In this document: positions 20,515 through 30,613 of the stretch, piece by piece
How positions within the stretch are numbered: the stretch's first letter is position 1
How the letters are laid out: each line of letters opens with the position of its first letter
DNA from: Blastococcus sp. HT6-4
GTDB taxonomy: Bacteria > Actinomycetota > Actinomycetes > Mycobacteriales > Geodermatophilaceae
Assembly (NCBI RefSeq): GCF_039679125.1
Contig: NZ_CP155551.1
Location: 2,666,001 to 2,730,000, forward strand
Reading direction: 5' to 3'
Length of the DNA: 64,000 nucleotides
Made by a program: the position numbers and the translations under genes
The notes under the pieces: generated by a model
Databases searched by the model: none
What the model saw: only the letters and a program-made list of their open reading frames with translations
Told to the model about the DNA's origin: nothing

Positions 20515-20988
20515 GGCGTCGACGGTACGTCGGCGGTGTGACAGAAGCCGTCGCGAGCGCTCCGGTGCGACCTCTGGTGCCCCCGGGACGGCGGCGGCAG
20601 GGCGGGTACTTGTCTCCTCCGCCGGCCACCCCTAGCGTGCCTGGTCGCAGGAGCGGTCACCACCCGGGGCCAGCGCCACCCGGCAGCTCGCCGGGCGAGG
20701 TCGGCCCCCGGGGCCTCCCGTTCCCGGTCCCACCTCCGGGCGGGCCTGCGCACGACGCCCCCTGCGGCCCTGCCGCGGGGGGCGTCGTCGCGCCGGGCGT
20801 GGTCGTCGCGCCGCGCGGGACCACGGGGACCGCCGGGGCGAGGCGGAGACGTGCGGCACGTCCAGGTGTGGCGGGGCCCCCGGGCGGGCAACGGGTGTCA
20901 GACGACCGTCCGGACCCGGTCGCGCCAGCACACGCCCGGGTCACCGCCCTCAGCACCGGGGCGCCCTGCGCAGGAGGAACACCCCACG
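20515..20988. other. Divergent intergenic region uvrB/glgX with a long hairpin
   Basis: This 474-base stretch separates the divergent uvrB and glgX starts and must hold both promoters; I cannot pick out reliable -35/-10 boxes. It contains a large hairpin at 20752-20788: outer arms of 11 bases (20752-20762, 20778-20788), one T-G step, inner arms of 5 bases (20764-20768, 20772-20776) and a CCT loop. The open frames that cross it have the Pro/Gly/Arg bias of non-coding high-GC DNA and no ribosome site, so I annotate no gene. Confidence 0.5.
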
Positions 20989-23100
20989 ATGACCCAGGTA
21001 TGGCCCGGTAGTGCCTACCCTCTCGGCGCCACGTACGACGGCACCGGCACCAACTTCGCGATCTTCAGCGAGGTGGCCGAGAAGGTCGAGCTGTGCCTGT
21101 TCGACGAGCAGGGCAACGAGGAGCGCATCCGGCTCCCCGAGATGGACGGCTACGTCTGGCACGCGTTCCTCCCCGGCATCCACCCGGGCCAGAAGTACGG
21201 CTTCCGCGTGCACGGCCCCTACGACCCGGCCCAGGGGCTGCGCTGCAACCCCACCAAGCTGCTGCTCGACCCCTACGCGAAGGCGATCGACGGGCAGATC
21301 GACTGGGACCCGTCGGTCTTCGGCTACGACTTCGAGACCAAGGAGCGCAACGACGAGGACTCCGCGGCGCACATGCCCAAGTCCGTCGTCGTCAACCCGT
21401 TCTTCGACTGGGGCGTGGACCGGCCGCCGAGGACGCCCTACAACAGGACGGTCATCTACGAGGCCCACGTCAAGGGCCTGACGATGACGAACCCGCGCAT
21501 CCCGGAGAACCTCCGCGGCACCTACGCCGGCGTCGCGCACCCGGCGACGATCGAGCACCTGCACGACCTGGGGATCACCGCCATCGAGTTGCTCCCGGTG
21601 CACCAGTTCGTCCAGGACGACACCCTGCAGCAGAAGGGCCTGCGCAACTACTGGGGCTACAACACGATCGGCTTCTTCGCCCCGCACAACGAGTACGCCA
21701 GCGACACCACCGCCGGGCAGCACGTCCTGGAGTTCAAGGGCATGGTGCGGGCCCTGCACGAGGCGGGCATCGAGGTCATCCTCGACGTCGTCTACAACCA
21801 CACCGCCGAGGGCAACCACAACGGCCCGACGCTGTCGTTCCGCGGGATCGACAACCGGACGTACTACAAGCTCGTCGAGGGCGACGAGCGGTACTACATG
21901 GACTTCACCGGCACCGGGAACACCCTCAACGTCCGGACGCCACAGTCGCTGCAGCTGATCATGGACTCGCTGCGGTACTGGGTCACCGAGATGCACGTCG
22001 ACGGCTTCCGGTTCGATCTCGCCTCGTCCCTGGCCCGCGAGCTGCACGCCGTCGACCGGCTGGCGACCTTCTTCGACCTCGTCCACCAGGACCCGGTCGT
22101 CAGCCAGGTCAAGCTGATCGCCGAGCCCTGGGACGTCGGCGAAGGCGGCTACCAGGTCGGCAACTTCCCGGCCCTGTGGACCGAGTGGAACGGCAAGTAC
22201 CGCGACACCGTCCGCGACTTCTGGCGCGGCGAGGGCGGCACGATCGGCGAGTTCGCCGACCGGATCTCCGGGTCCTCCGACCTGTACCAGCACTCGGGCC
22301 GGCGGCCGGTGGCCAGCATCAACTTCGTGACCGCCCATGACGGCTTCACCATGCGCGACCTCGTGTCCTACAACGAGAAGCACAACGAGGCCAACGGCGA
22401 GGACAACAACGACGGCGAGAGCCACAACCGCAGCTGGAACTGCGGGGTCGAGGGCGAGACCGACGACCCCGACGTGCTGGCCTGCCGGGCCCGCCAGCAG
22501 CGCAACTTCATCGCCACCCTGATGCTCAGCCAGGGAGTGCCGATGCTCCTGCACGGCGACGAGCTCGGCCGCAGCCAGAGGGGCAACAACAACGGCTACT
22601 GCCAGGACTCCGAACTCACCTGGATCGACTGGGACAACGTCGACGAGGGCCTGCTGGAGTTCACCAGGAAGGTCACCAAGCTCCGCTCCGACCACCCGAC
22701 GTTCCGCCGTCGCCGGTTCTTCCACGGCCGACCGGTCCGCCGCGGGCTGGGCGACCCGGTGCCCGACATCGCCTGGCTCGCCCCGTCCGGGGAGGAGATG
22801 GCCGACGAGGACTGGGACGCCGCCTACGCCAAGTCGCTGGCGGTCTACCTCAACGGCGTCGGGATCCGGGAGACCGACGAGCGCGGCGAGTACGTCTCCG
22901 ACGACCACTTCTACCTGGCGTTCAACGCCTCGCACGAGCCGATCGAGTTCACGCTGCCCAGCGACGACTACTCGCGGACCTGGACGCCGGTGCTCGACAC
23001 CGCCGAGATGCACGAGGTGGAGCCGGTCGAGGTGAAGCCCGGCGAGACGGTCACCGTGCAGGGCCGCTCGATCGTCGTCCTGACGGGTCCTGCGCAGTGA
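20989..23100 (+). CDS. glgX: Glycogen debranching enzyme GlgX/TreX
   Basis: A 703-residue GH13 isoamylase-type enzyme that cleaves alpha-1,6 branches of glycogen. An N-terminal CBM48 region ([20 protein letters not shown]) precedes the barrel. Catalytic regions are visible: [23 protein letters not shown] (nucleophile Asp), [13 protein letters not shown] (acid Glu) and [19 protein letters not shown] sits about ten bases before the ATG at 20989, which rules out the longer frame from 20851. It is directly followed by treY with a four-base overlap, so debranching and trehalose formation are transcribed together; treX is an equally valid name. Confidence 0.95.
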   Translation: MTQVWPGSAYPLGATYDGTGTNFAIFSEVAEKVELCLFDEQGNEERIRLPEMDGYVWHAFLPGIHPGQKYGFRVHGPYDPAQGLRCNPTKLLLDPYAKAIDGQIDWDPSVFGYDFETKERNDEDSAAHMPKSVVVNPFFDWGVDRPPRTPYNRTVIYEAHVKGLTMTNPRIPENLRGTYAGVAHPATIEHLHDLGITAIELLPVHQFVQDDTLQQKGLRNYWGYNTIGFFAPHNEYASDTTAGQHVLEFKGMVRALHEAGIEVILDVVYNHTAEGNHNGPTLSFRGIDNRTYYKLVEGDERYYMDFTGTGNTLNVRTPQSLQLIMDSLRYWVTEMHVDGFRFDLASSLARELHAVDRLATFFDLVHQDPVVSQVKLIAEPWDVGEGGYQVGNFPALWTEWNGKYRDTVRDFWRGEGGTIGEFADRISGSSDLYQHSGRRPVASINFVTAHDGFTMRDLVSYNEKHNEANGEDNNDGESHNRSWNCGVEGETDDPDVLACRARQQRNFIATLMLSQGVPMLLHGDELGRSQRGNNNGYCQDSELTWIDWDNVDEGLLEFTRKVTKLRSDHPTFRRRRFFHGRPVRRGLGDPVPDIAWLAPSGEEMADEDWDAAYAKSLAVYLNGVGIRETDERGEYVSDDHFYLAFNASHEPIEFTLPSDDYSRTWTPVLDTAEMHEVEPVEVKPGETVTVQGRSIVVLTGPAQ

Positions 23101-25430
23101 CCCAGCCCGTCCGGGTGCCCGGTGGTGAACGGCGCCGCGGCACCCCGTCGTCGACCTACCGGCTGCAGGTACACGCCGGCTTCCCGCTCCAGGACGCCGC
23201 CGAGGTCGCGGGCTACCTCGCCGACCTCGGGGTCACCCACGCCTACTCCTCGCCGTTGCTGCGCTCGGCGGAGGGCAGCAACCACGGCTACGACACCGTG
23301 GACCACGCCCACGTCGACGAGGCGCGCGGCGGGCAGGCCGGCTTCGACCGGTTCGTGGCGGCGCTGCACGAGCACGGCCTCGGTCTGGTGCTCGACCTGG
23401 TGCCGAACCACATGGGCGTCGACGACCCGGCCGCCGCCCGCTGGTGGTGGGACGTGCTGCAGCACGGCCGGGACAGCGCGCACGCGGCGGCGTTCGACAT
23501 CGACTGGGAGTTCGGCGGCGGGAAGGTCCGCATCCCCGTGCTCGGGTCCGCGGACGACGTCGAGAAGCTCGAAGTGGCCGACGGGGAGCTCCGCTACTAC
23601 GACAACCGGTTCCCCATCGCGCCCGGCACCGGTGAGGGGACGCCGCAGGAGGTGCACGCCCGGCAGCACTACGAGCTGGTCGACTGGCGCCGCGCCGACT
23701 CCGACCTCAACTACCGGCGGTTCTTCGCGATCAACACCCTGGCCGGCCTGCGGGTGGAGGACCCCGCAGTCTTCGGCGCGACGCACGAGCTGGTGCTGCG
23801 GTTCGTGCGCGACGGCGCCGTCGACGGGCTGCGGATCGACCACCCGGACGGGCTGGCCGACCCGAAGGGCTACCTGGACCGGCTCGCCCAGGCCTCGGAC
23901 CACCGGTGGACGGTCGTGGAGAAGATCCTCGAGCCCGGTGAGGACCTCCCGGAGAGCTGGGCGACGGCGGGGACGACCGGCTACGACGCCCTCGCCGAGG
24001 TCGACGCGGTGCTCGTCGACCCGGCCGGCGAGCCGGCGTTCACCGCGCTGGACACCGAGCTGGCCGGCACGCGGGTCGACTACGAGCAGCTCGTGCACGA
24101 CTGCAAGCGCGAGGTCACCGACGGGATGCTCGGCTCGGAGGTCGCCCGGCTCGTCCGCGTGATCGGCGAGCTGCCGGGCGTCGGCGTCGCCCAGCAGACC
24201 GAAGCGCTGGCCGAGCTGCTGGCCGCCTTCCCCGTCTACCGCAGCTACCTGCCCGACGGCCGCGTGCACCTGGACGCCACCGTCGCCGCCGTCCGTGACC
24301 GCCGCCCGGACCTGGTCCCGGCGGTCGACGCGCTGCACCCCGTGCTCTCCGCGTCGGGGTCGGAGGCGGCGACCCGGTTCGAGCAGACCAGTGGCCCGGT
24401 CATGGCCAAGGGCGTGGAGGACACCGCCTATTACCGGTATGCCCGGTTCGCGGCGCTCAACGAGGTGGGCGGGGACCCGGCGCACTTCGGCGGCACGGTC
24501 GCCGGGTTCCACGAGGCCCAGCGACGCCGGCTGGAGAAGCGGCCGCGGTCGATGACGACGCTGTCCACGCACGACACCAAGCGCAGCGAGGACGTGCGCG
24601 CGCGGCTGGCCGTGCTCGCCGAGATCCCCGACGAGTGGGCGCGGCTGGTCCGCGGCTGGATCCTCCGCCACCCGCTGGGCGACCCGTCGCTGGCCCACCT
24701 GGTGTGGCAGAACCTGGTGGGTGCGTGGCCGCTCTCCCGGGAGCGGGCGCACGCCTACGCGGAGAAGGCCGCCCGCGAGGCCGGCACCGCCACCACCTGG
24801 ACCGATCCCGACCAGGAGTTCGAGCAGCGGCTGCACGCGCTGGTCGACGCCGCCTACGACGACCCGGCGACGAACGCGGAGATCGACGCCCTGGTCGTCC
24901 GGATCGCCCCGCTGGGGTGGTCGAACTCGCTGAGCCAGAAGCTGCTCCAGCTGACGATGCCCGGCGTCCCCGACGTCTACCAGGGCACCGAGCTGTGGGA
25001 CTTCTCGCTGGTCGACCCGGACAACCGCCGCCCGGTCGACTACGCGATGCGCCGGAAGCTGCTGGCCGCGCTCGACGCCGGCGAGGTCCCGGCCGTCGAC
25101 GAGACCGGCGCGGCGAAGCTCCTGGTCACCTCGCGGGTGCTGCGGGCGCGGCGGGACCGTCCCGAGTGGTTCACCGGGTACGAGCCCGTGGCGGTGACCG
25201 GATCGGGCGCCGATCACGTGGTGGCCTACGACCGGGGCGGTGTCGTCGTCGTGGCGACCCGCCTGCCCGCCGGCCTCGCCGGCCAGGGCTGGGGCGACAC
25301 CGCGCTGCAGCTGCCCAACGGCGCCTGGCGCGACCTGTTCACCGGCGAGCGGGCGGTCTCCGACGCCGCCGGCGTCGCCGTGGCCGGCGTGCTCGGCCGC
25401 CTGCCGGTGGCCCTGCTCGTCCGCGGCTGA
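23097..25430 (+). CDS. treY: Maltooligosyltrehalose synthase TreY
   Basis: A 777-residue GH13 enzyme that turns the reducing end of a malto-oligosaccharide into a trehalosyl unit by intramolecular transglycosylation. Diagnostic segments are [18 protein letters not shown] at the N-terminus, [45 protein letters not shown] (nucleophile Asp), [13 protein letters not shown] (Glu) and [17 protein letters not shown]. The GTG start overlaps the glgX stop as GTGA. Its partner TreZ is encoded 3.4 kb further on. Confidence 0.96.
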   Translation: MTQPVRVPGGERRRGTPSSTYRLQVHAGFPLQDAAEVAGYLADLGVTHAYSSPLLRSAEGSNHGYDTVDHAHVDEARGGQAGFDRFVAALHEHGLGLVLDLVPNHMGVDDPAAARWWWDVLQHGRDSAHAAAFDIDWEFGGGKVRIPVLGSADDVEKLEVADGELRYYDNRFPIAPGTGEGTPQEVHARQHYELVDWRRADSDLNYRRFFAINTLAGLRVEDPAVFGATHELVLRFVRDGAVDGLRIDHPDGLADPKGYLDRLAQASDHRWTVVEKILEPGEDLPESWATAGTTGYDALAEVDAVLVDPAGEPAFTALDTELAGTRVDYEQLVHDCKREVTDGMLGSEVARLVRVIGELPGVGVAQQTEALAELLAAFPVYRSYLPDGRVHLDATVAAVRDRRPDLVPAVDALHPVLSASGSEAATRFEQTSGPVMAKGVEDTAYYRYARFAALNEVGGDPAHFGGTVAGFHEAQRRRLEKRPRSMTTLSTHDTKRSEDVRARLAVLAEIPDEWARLVRGWILRHPLGDPSLAHLVWQNLVGAWPLSRERAHAYAEKAAREAGTATTWTDPDQEFEQRLHALVDAAYDDPATNAEIDALVVRIAPLGWSNSLSQKLLQLTMPGVPDVYQGTELWDFSLVDPDNRRPVDYAMRRKLLAALDAGEVPAVDETGAAKLLVTSRVLRARRDRPEWFTGYEPVAVTGSGADHVVAYDRGGVVVVATRLPAGLAGQGWGDTALQLPNGAWRDLFTGERAVSDAAGVAVAGVLGRLPVALLVRG

Positions 25431-25433
25431 CGG

Positions 25434-25684
25434 CTACCGGCCGACCTCCGCCGCCAGCCGCCGCCGGCGCTCCGGCGGCAGCTGGCGCCGGTCGAGGTCG
25501 AGCAGCGCACCCTCGAGCGCCCACAGCAGGTTCCTCGTCGGACGCGCGCCGGCGGCGACGCGCGGCGGTAGGCCTCCGCCGCGCCGAGCGCGTCGAGCTG
25601 CGCGCGGGTCTCGATCCCGGCGGCCAGCAGCATCCGCCCGCCGGCCGGCCCCCGGTTCTGCAGGTCGCGCAGCCGATCGGGCAC
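25434..25684 (-). pseudogene. TfoX C-terminal-domain gene broken by a frameshift
   Basis: A strong ribosome site (GGAGGAG) precedes a GTG at 25684. The first 41 codons read as a TfoX-C domain (LRDLQNRGPAGGRMLLAAGI, then LDALGAAEAYRR). Near 25555-25566 the reading frame is lost, and the rest of the domain continues in another frame (NLLWALEGALLDLD, ending AAEVGR and TAG at 25434-25436). The two halves join to about 83 residues, the normal length of this helix-hairpin-helix-like domain. One missing base accounts for the break. It follows the exporter permease by 13 bases as the last gene of that operon. A sequencing error is the main alternative. Confidence 0.7.
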
Positions 25685-25697
25685 CGGCCTCCTCCCG

Positions 25698-26921
25698 TCA
25701 GAAGCGGATGGCGTCGATGACCTTGGCGCGGACGGCGATGATCGCCGGCAGCAGCCCGGCCAGGGCCCCGACCGCGGTCGCGGCGATCATCCCCTCGACC
25801 GCCGCGGCGACCGGGAAGCCCGGGGTGTCGGCCAGCGGGATGCCGTCGTTGAGCAGCCGCTCCAGCGGCAGTGCACGCACCAGCACGATCGCCGCCCCGA
25901 CGGCGGCCACCCCCGCCAGGGCCGTCGCGCAGACGCTCTCCAGCATGACCGCGGAGAAGATCCGCCCCGAGGTGGCCCCGAAGCTGCGCCGCACCCCGAT
26001 CTCCCGGATCCGCTGCCGGACCGTGACCAGGCCGATGTTGAGCACTCCCAGCCCGCCCAGGACGAGCACCACGATCCCGGCGCCGCGGATGGCCAGCCGG
26101 AGCATCGCGAGCGTCTCCTCCATCCCGGAGGCGTCCTGCCGGTAGGCGTCCACCTGCACACCGTCGAGCGCCAGGCCGAGGTCGTGCGTCACCGTCTCCA
26201 TGACCTGCTCGGCCTGCTCCGGCGACACCCAGAGCTCGAGGGTGCTCGGCCCGCCGTACATCCCGGCCATCGGGTCCGCCGTGCCCGCGTCGTCCCACGG
26301 CGCCCCGGACCGGTCCACCCGGTAGGCGATCAGGTCCGACCCGTAGCCCTCGCGGACGACGCCGACGATGGTGGCCCGCACGGGGGTCGGCCCGCCGAGG
26401 ACGACGGTCGGCCGCGACGACAGGTCGGGAACGCCGAGCGCCTCCAGGAAGCTCTCGTTCACCACGAGCGCCGGCGAGAGGCTGGTCCGGTCGCCCTCGC
26501 GGAACCAGCGTCCCTCGATCGGCTCCCTGCGGTGCAGCTCCCCGTAGGACGGGGAGACCCGCATGGTCTGCACCCGCTGCGTGCCTCCGGGAAGCCGGAA
26601 CAGGCCCTCCCCGTAGGAGACGGTGGCGGCGGTCGAGATGCCGTAGCGCTCGGTCAGGTCCGTGACCGCGGCGTCCCACCGCCCGGCGTCCGGAGGCATC
26701 CCGGTCATCGAGTCGTAGGCGCTCACCGCGACCGTCGCCGGCCGGCCGGATCCGCGTTCCGCGCTCTCCTGCTGCACCTGGGCGACGATCAGGCCGAGGG
26801 CGGTGACGGTGGTCATGGCGAAGACGGCGAGGAACACCCCGACCAGGGACAGGACGACCCGGGCCTTGTGCACCCGCACCTCGTCCCACCCCTCCGCGAG
26901 GGCCCCCAGGACGCCGGTCAC
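25698..26921 (-). CDS. MacB/FtsX-type ABC transporter permease
   Basis: A 407-residue permease with one N-terminal helix (VVLSLVGVFLAVFAMTTVTAL), a large extracytoplasmic MacB-PCD domain (roughly residues 50-270) and three C-terminal helices around IVVLVLGGLGVLNIGLV, ATALAGVAAVGAAIVLV and AAVEGMIAATAVGALAGLLP. The loop motif RIREIGVRRSFGAT is typical of the FtsX fold. Such proteins act mechanically with an ATPase and an HlyD-like adaptor. The start overlaps the ATPase stop by four bases. Substrate unknown; related systems export peptides or lipoproteins or confer drug tolerance. Confidence 0.9.
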   Translation of the reverse strand: MTGVLGALAEGWDEVRVHKARVVLSLVGVFLAVFAMTTVTALGLIVAQVQQESAERGSGRPATVAVSAYDSMTGMPPDAGRWDAAVTDLTERYGISTAATVSYGEGLFRLPGGTQRVQTMRVSPSYGELHRREPIEGRWFREGDRTSLSPALVVNESFLEALGVPDLSSRPTVVLGGPTPVRATIVGVVREGYGSDLIAYRVDRSGAPWDDAGTADPMAGMYGGPSTLELWVSPEQAEQVMETVTHDLGLALDGVQVDAYRQDASGMEETLAMLRLAIRGAGIVVLVLGGLGVLNIGLVTVRQRIREIGVRRSFGATSGRIFSAVMLESVCATALAGVAAVGAAIVLVRALPLERLLNDGIPLADTPGFPVAAAVEGMIAATAVGALAGLLPAIIAVRAKVIDAIRF

Positions 26922-27646
26922 GTGGTGCCCCGGTCCGACGTCGCGGCGCCCAGCGCACCGGCCTCGACCAGCGGGGAGAGCCGGCCGGCGTCCAGCCGGA
27001 AGCGGCGGCCGGCGAGGGCGGCGACGGACAGGTCGTGGGTGATGGTCACCAGCGCCGCACCGTTCTCCGCCGCCGCCTCGGCGAGCAGGGCCATCACCTG
27101 CGCCCCGGTCTCGACGTCCAGGGCCCCGGTCGGCTCGTCGGCGAGGACGACGCGCGGCGAGCGGACCAGTGCCCGGGCGATCGCCACGCGCTGCTGCTCG
27201 CCGCCGGACAGCCGTTCGGGCACCTGGTCGGCGCGCGCACCGAGACCGACCCGGTCGAGCATCTCGCGCGCCGTCCGCCGCCGGTGCAGGTAGTCGCGAC
27301 CGCGGGCGTAGAGCAACGGCGCCGCCACGTTCTCCGCGGCGGTGCGCCGGGGCAGCAGGTTGAACTGCTGGAAGACGAAACCGAACACCTCGCCGCGCAG
27401 CCGCGAGCGTCGCCGGGCGCGGAGCCGGACGGTGGGCTCCCCGTCGAGCAGGTACCGCCCCTCCGTGGGGCTGTCCAGCAGCCCGAGGATGTTGAGCAGG
27501 GTGGACTTCCCCGACCCGGACCGCCCCACGATCGAGACGTGCTCGCCGGGTGCGATCTCGAGGTCCACGCCGGTCAGGATCGGCAGGACGCTGCCGTCGG
27601 GCAGGTCGACCCGCCGGCTGATCCCGCTGAGCGACAGCAGGCTCAT
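26918..27646 (-). CDS. MacB/LolD-type ABC transporter ATP-binding protein
   Basis: A 242-residue ABC ATPase. Walker A is IVGRSGSGKSTLLNILG, the Q-loop region is FVFQQFNLLPRRTAAENV, the signature is RLSGGEQQRVAIARAL, and Walker B is VVLADEPTGALDVETG with the H-switch in LVTITHDL. The QFNLLPRRTAAENV motif is typical of the MacB/LolD branch. The gene lies between the adaptor and permease genes, overlapping each by four bases, so the three are one operon transcribed on the minus strand. Confidence 0.93.
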   Translation of the reverse strand: MSLLSLSGISRRVDLPDGSVLPILTGVDLEIAPGEHVSIVGRSGSGKSTLLNILGLLDSPTEGRYLLDGEPTVRLRARRRSRLRGEVFGFVFQQFNLLPRRTAAENVAAPLLYARGRDYLHRRRTAREMLDRVGLGARADQVPERLSGGEQQRVAIARALVRSPRVVLADEPTGALDVETGAQVMALLAEAAAENGAALVTITHDLSVAALAGRRFRLDAGRLSPLVEAGALGAATSDRGTT

Positions 27647-28665
27647 CCGTAGGGCCCGCCCGTCATCTGGTCCTGGACGCTGTCGTCGGGCACCGGCACG
27701 AACTGGAGGATCTGCTCGCCCTCGGCCAGGCCCTCGCGGACCTCGATCTGCTCGCCGTCGGTGAGCCCGAGCGCCACGGCCCGCTGCTCCTCCGCGCCGT
27801 CCGCGCCGACGACCCAGACGTTGCCCTGCTGCACCGAACCCTGCACGGCGGTCACGGGCACGACGAGGACGTCCTCGGCGGTGCCGGCGGAGACCGCGAC
27901 GGTGGCCCCCATGCCCGCGAACACCGTGACGTCCGGCGGCACTGCGCAGCGGGCGGTGGTCCCCCCGGTCGAGGGCGGCGCCATCGGATCGCCACCCGCG
28001 CCGCCGTCGGGGCTCGGACCGGTCGCCGCGCCCAGCACGAGCCCGGTGCAGGTGAACGGGGCCGGCCCGCCCTGGACGGTCACCTCCGCCGTGGACGGCG
28101 GCGCCAGCAGGCGGAACTGCTCGGCCTGGGTGAGCGGTGCGGTGACCGAGAGCGTGCCCGGGGAGATCTGCCCGATCGTGTCGCCGACCGCGACCACCTG
28201 GTCGACCAGCACGTCGAGTTCCGCGAGCGTGCCCGCGCTCGGGGCCGGCACCGTCACGGTGCGGACCTTCGGCGGCCGCGGGGTGGACGTGGGGTTGCCC
28301 TCGGCGTCGGTTCCGGTGACCGGTGGCTGCTCCTCCTCGAAGCGCACCTCCAGGACGGGCTGTCCGGCCGTCACCGCCGAACCGGTCGCGACGAGGATCC
28401 GGCGGACGGTGCCCGCGGCCGTCGCCTTCACCGCGACCGGGGCGTCGGCGACCACGGTCCCGCTCACCGTGACGGTGTTGGCGACGCTCCCCCTCGCCAC
28501 CGGGATCGGCGGCGAGGCCAGATCCAGCGTGGGCGCGCCCGGCCCCGAGCCGGCCGCGGTGTCCCCGGCGCCGCCCCGGAAGGCGAGCACGACCAGCGCC
28601 ACGGCGATCACCGCCCAGACGACCAGCCGCAGCGCGGGGAACGCGATGGTGCGAACAGCGCCCAC
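27643..28665 (-). CDS. HlyD/RND-type adaptor protein of the exporter
   Basis: A 340-residue membrane-anchored adaptor. The GTG start at 28665 has GGAGG eight bases upstream; the very long open frame beyond it is a shadow of treZ. One N-terminal helix (LRLVVWAVIAVALVVLAF) anchors the protein. Then come beta-barrel and lipoyl/biotinyl-like halves (VKATAAGTVRRILVATGSAVTAGQPVLEV; VPAPSAGTLAELDVLVDQVVAVGD) and a membrane-proximal domain (VLVVPVTAVQGSVQQGNVWVV). It lacks a long coiled coil, as usual in Gram-positive exporters. First gene of the operon with the ATPase and permease. Confidence 0.85.
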   Translation of the reverse strand: MGAVRTIAFPALRLVVWAVIAVALVVLAFRGGAGDTAAGSGPGAPTLDLASPPIPVARGSVANTVTVSGTVVADAPVAVKATAAGTVRRILVATGSAVTAGQPVLEVRFEEEQPPVTGTDAEGNPTSTPRPPKVRTVTVPAPSAGTLAELDVLVDQVVAVGDTIGQISPGTLSVTAPLTQAEQFRLLAPPSTAEVTVQGGPAPFTCTGLVLGAATGPSPDGGAGGDPMAPPSTGGTTARCAVPPDVTVFAGMGATVAVSAGTAEDVLVVPVTAVQGSVQQGNVWVVGADGAEEQRAVALGLTDGEQIEVREGLAEGEQILQFVPVPDDSVQDQMTGGPYG

Positions 28666-28857
28666 GGGCGACCTCCGGCGGATGGGGTACTCAGTGGTAC
28701 CGGTGTGGCGGGACGATAGCGCGTGATCGGCCCCCTGCTCGCCGTTCGGTGTGCGGCGCGCGGCGTCCGGGCGGATCCGGGGTGAGAAGGGTTGACCAGC
28801 GGTGTCGCGGGCAGAATCCGTCCGCCCCCCGCCGTCCCCCTCATCGGAGGCTCCCGC

Positions 28858-30612
28858 ATGCCCGCTCCCGTCGAGTTCGCCGTCTGGGCGCCCCTGCCCG
28901 GACGCGTCCGAGTGCAGGTCGACGGCGCCGTCCACGAGATGCGACGGGACGACGGCGGCTGGTGGCGCGCCGAGATCGAGGCGGGCCCGGACGCCGACTA
29001 CGGCTTCCTGCTCGGCGACGACGACACACCCCGTCCCGACCCGCGCTCCCGCCGGCAGCCCGAGGGCGTGCACGGCCTCTCCCGCCGGTTCGACCCGGCG
29101 GCCCACGAGTGGGGCGACGACGCCTGGACCGGGCGCCCGCTGGCCGGCGGCTCCGTCTACGAGATGCACGTGGGCACCTTCACGCCCGAGGGCACCCTCG
29201 ACGCGGCGATCGGCCGGCTGGGCCACCTCGTGCGCCTCGGCGTCGACTTCGTCGAACTGCTGCCGGTCAACGCCTTCGACGGAACCCACAACTGGGGCTA
29301 CGACGGCGTGCTCTGGTACGCCGTGCAGGAGTCCTACGGCGGGCCGGAGGCCTACCAGCGCTTCGTCGACGCCTGCCACCAGCAGGGCCTGGGGGTGATC
29401 CAGGACGTCGTCTACAACCACCTCGGCCCGTCGGGCAACTACCTGCCGATGTTCATGCCGATCTTCAGCGAGGGCGGGGCGAACACCTGGGGCGAGTCGG
29501 TCAACCTCAGCGGACCGGATTCCGACGAGGTGCGCCGCTACATCATCGACAACGCGCTGATGTGGCTGCGCGACATGCACGTCGACGGCCTGCGGCTCGA
29601 CGCCGTGCACGCGCTGGTCGACGAGCGGGCCACGCACGTGCTCGAGGAGATGGCCCAGGAGGTCGACCGGCTGTCGGTGGCCGTCCGGCGGCCGCTCACC
29701 CTCATCGCCGAGAGCGACCTGAACGACCCCCGGATGGTCACGCCGCGCATCGCCGGCGGCCTCGGGCTGGCCGCCCAGTGGAGCGACGACTTCCACCACG
29801 CCCTGCACGCGACGCTCACCGGCGAGGGGCAGGGCTACTACGCCGACTTCGCCGACGCCGGGCCGGCCGGGCTGGCCAAGACGCTCACCGGCGCCTACTT
29901 CCACGACGGCGCGTGGTCCAGCTTCCGCCGCCGGCACCACGGCCGGCCGGTCGACACCGCCTACCTGCCCGGCTGGAAGTTCCTGGCCTACCTGCAGGAC
30001 CACGACCAGATCGGCAACCGCGCGGTCGGCGACCGCATCTCGGCGTCCCTCTCCCCCGGCCTCCTCGCGGTCGGCGCCACGGTCCTGCTGACCAGCCCGT
30101 TCACGCCCATGCTCTTCATGGGCGAGGAGTGGGGGGCGAGCACGCCCTGGCAGTTCTTCACCAGCCACACCGACCCAGACATCGGGCGGGCGACGGCCGA
30201 AGGGCGCAAGGGGGAGTTCGCCGAGCACGGCTGGGATGCCGACGAGGTGCCCGACCCGCAGGACCCGGAGACCTTCACCCGCTCGAAGCTGGACTGGTCC
30301 GAGCTCGCCCGGGAGCCGCACGACCGGTTGCTCGCCGTGCACCGGACGCTGCTGGCCCTCCGCCGGGCCCACCCCGACCTCGCGGACCCGGACCTGGCCG
30401 CCGTGGAGGTCGACCTGGACGACGCGGAGCGCTGGCTGGTCGTGCACCGCGGCACCCTGCGCGTGGCGGTGAACCTCGCCGGCGAGCCGCGGGAGATCGA
30501 CCTGGACCGCCCCGTGGGCGAGATCCTCTTCGCGACGGCCGAACTGCCCGCCGTGGACGGCGCGACCGTGACCCTCCCGCCGGAGAGCGCGACCGTCCTC
30601 AGCACCCGCTGA
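28858..30612 (+). CDS. treZ: Maltooligosyltrehalose trehalohydrolase TreZ
   Basis: A 584-residue GH13 enzyme that releases trehalose from maltooligosyltrehalose made by TreY. The start at 28858 is preceded by GGAGG; an upstream in-frame GTG-type start at 28792 has no such site. Motifs: VYEMHVGTFTPEGTLDAAI, VIQDVVYNHLGPSGNY, VDGLRLDAVHAL (nucleophile Asp), TLIAESDLNDPR (acid Glu), YLQDHDQIGNRAVGDR and PMLFMGEEWGA. Normally treZ is adjacent to treX/treY; here the minus-strand exporter operon lies between. It is followed at once by the reductase gene, one base after the stop. Confidence 0.96.
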   Translation: MPAPVEFAVWAPLPGRVRVQVDGAVHEMRRDDGGWWRAEIEAGPDADYGFLLGDDDTPRPDPRSRRQPEGVHGLSRRFDPAAHEWGDDAWTGRPLAGGSVYEMHVGTFTPEGTLDAAIGRLGHLVRLGVDFVELLPVNAFDGTHNWGYDGVLWYAVQESYGGPEAYQRFVDACHQQGLGVIQDVVYNHLGPSGNYLPMFMPIFSEGGANTWGESVNLSGPDSDEVRRYIIDNALMWLRDMHVDGLRLDAVHALVDERATHVLEEMAQEVDRLSVAVRRPLTLIAESDLNDPRMVTPRIAGGLGLAAQWSDDFHHALHATLTGEGQGYYADFADAGPAGLAKTLTGAYFHDGAWSSFRRRHHGRPVDTAYLPGWKFLAYLQDHDQIGNRAVGDRISASLSPGLLAVGATVLLTSPFTPMLFMGEEWGASTPWQFFTSHTDPDIGRATAEGRKGEFAEHGWDADEVPDPQDPETFTRSKLDWSELAREPHDRLLAVHRTLLALRRAHPDLADPDLAAVEVDLDDAERWLVVHRGTLRVAVNLAGEPREIDLDRPVGEILFATAELPAVDGATVTLPPESATVLSTR

Positions 30613-30613
30613 C

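Noticed and set aside
20538-21011. Open frame in the uvrB/glgX gap
   Set aside because: Pro/Gly/Arg-rich with no ribosome site and crosses the long hairpin; composition is that of non-coding DNA.
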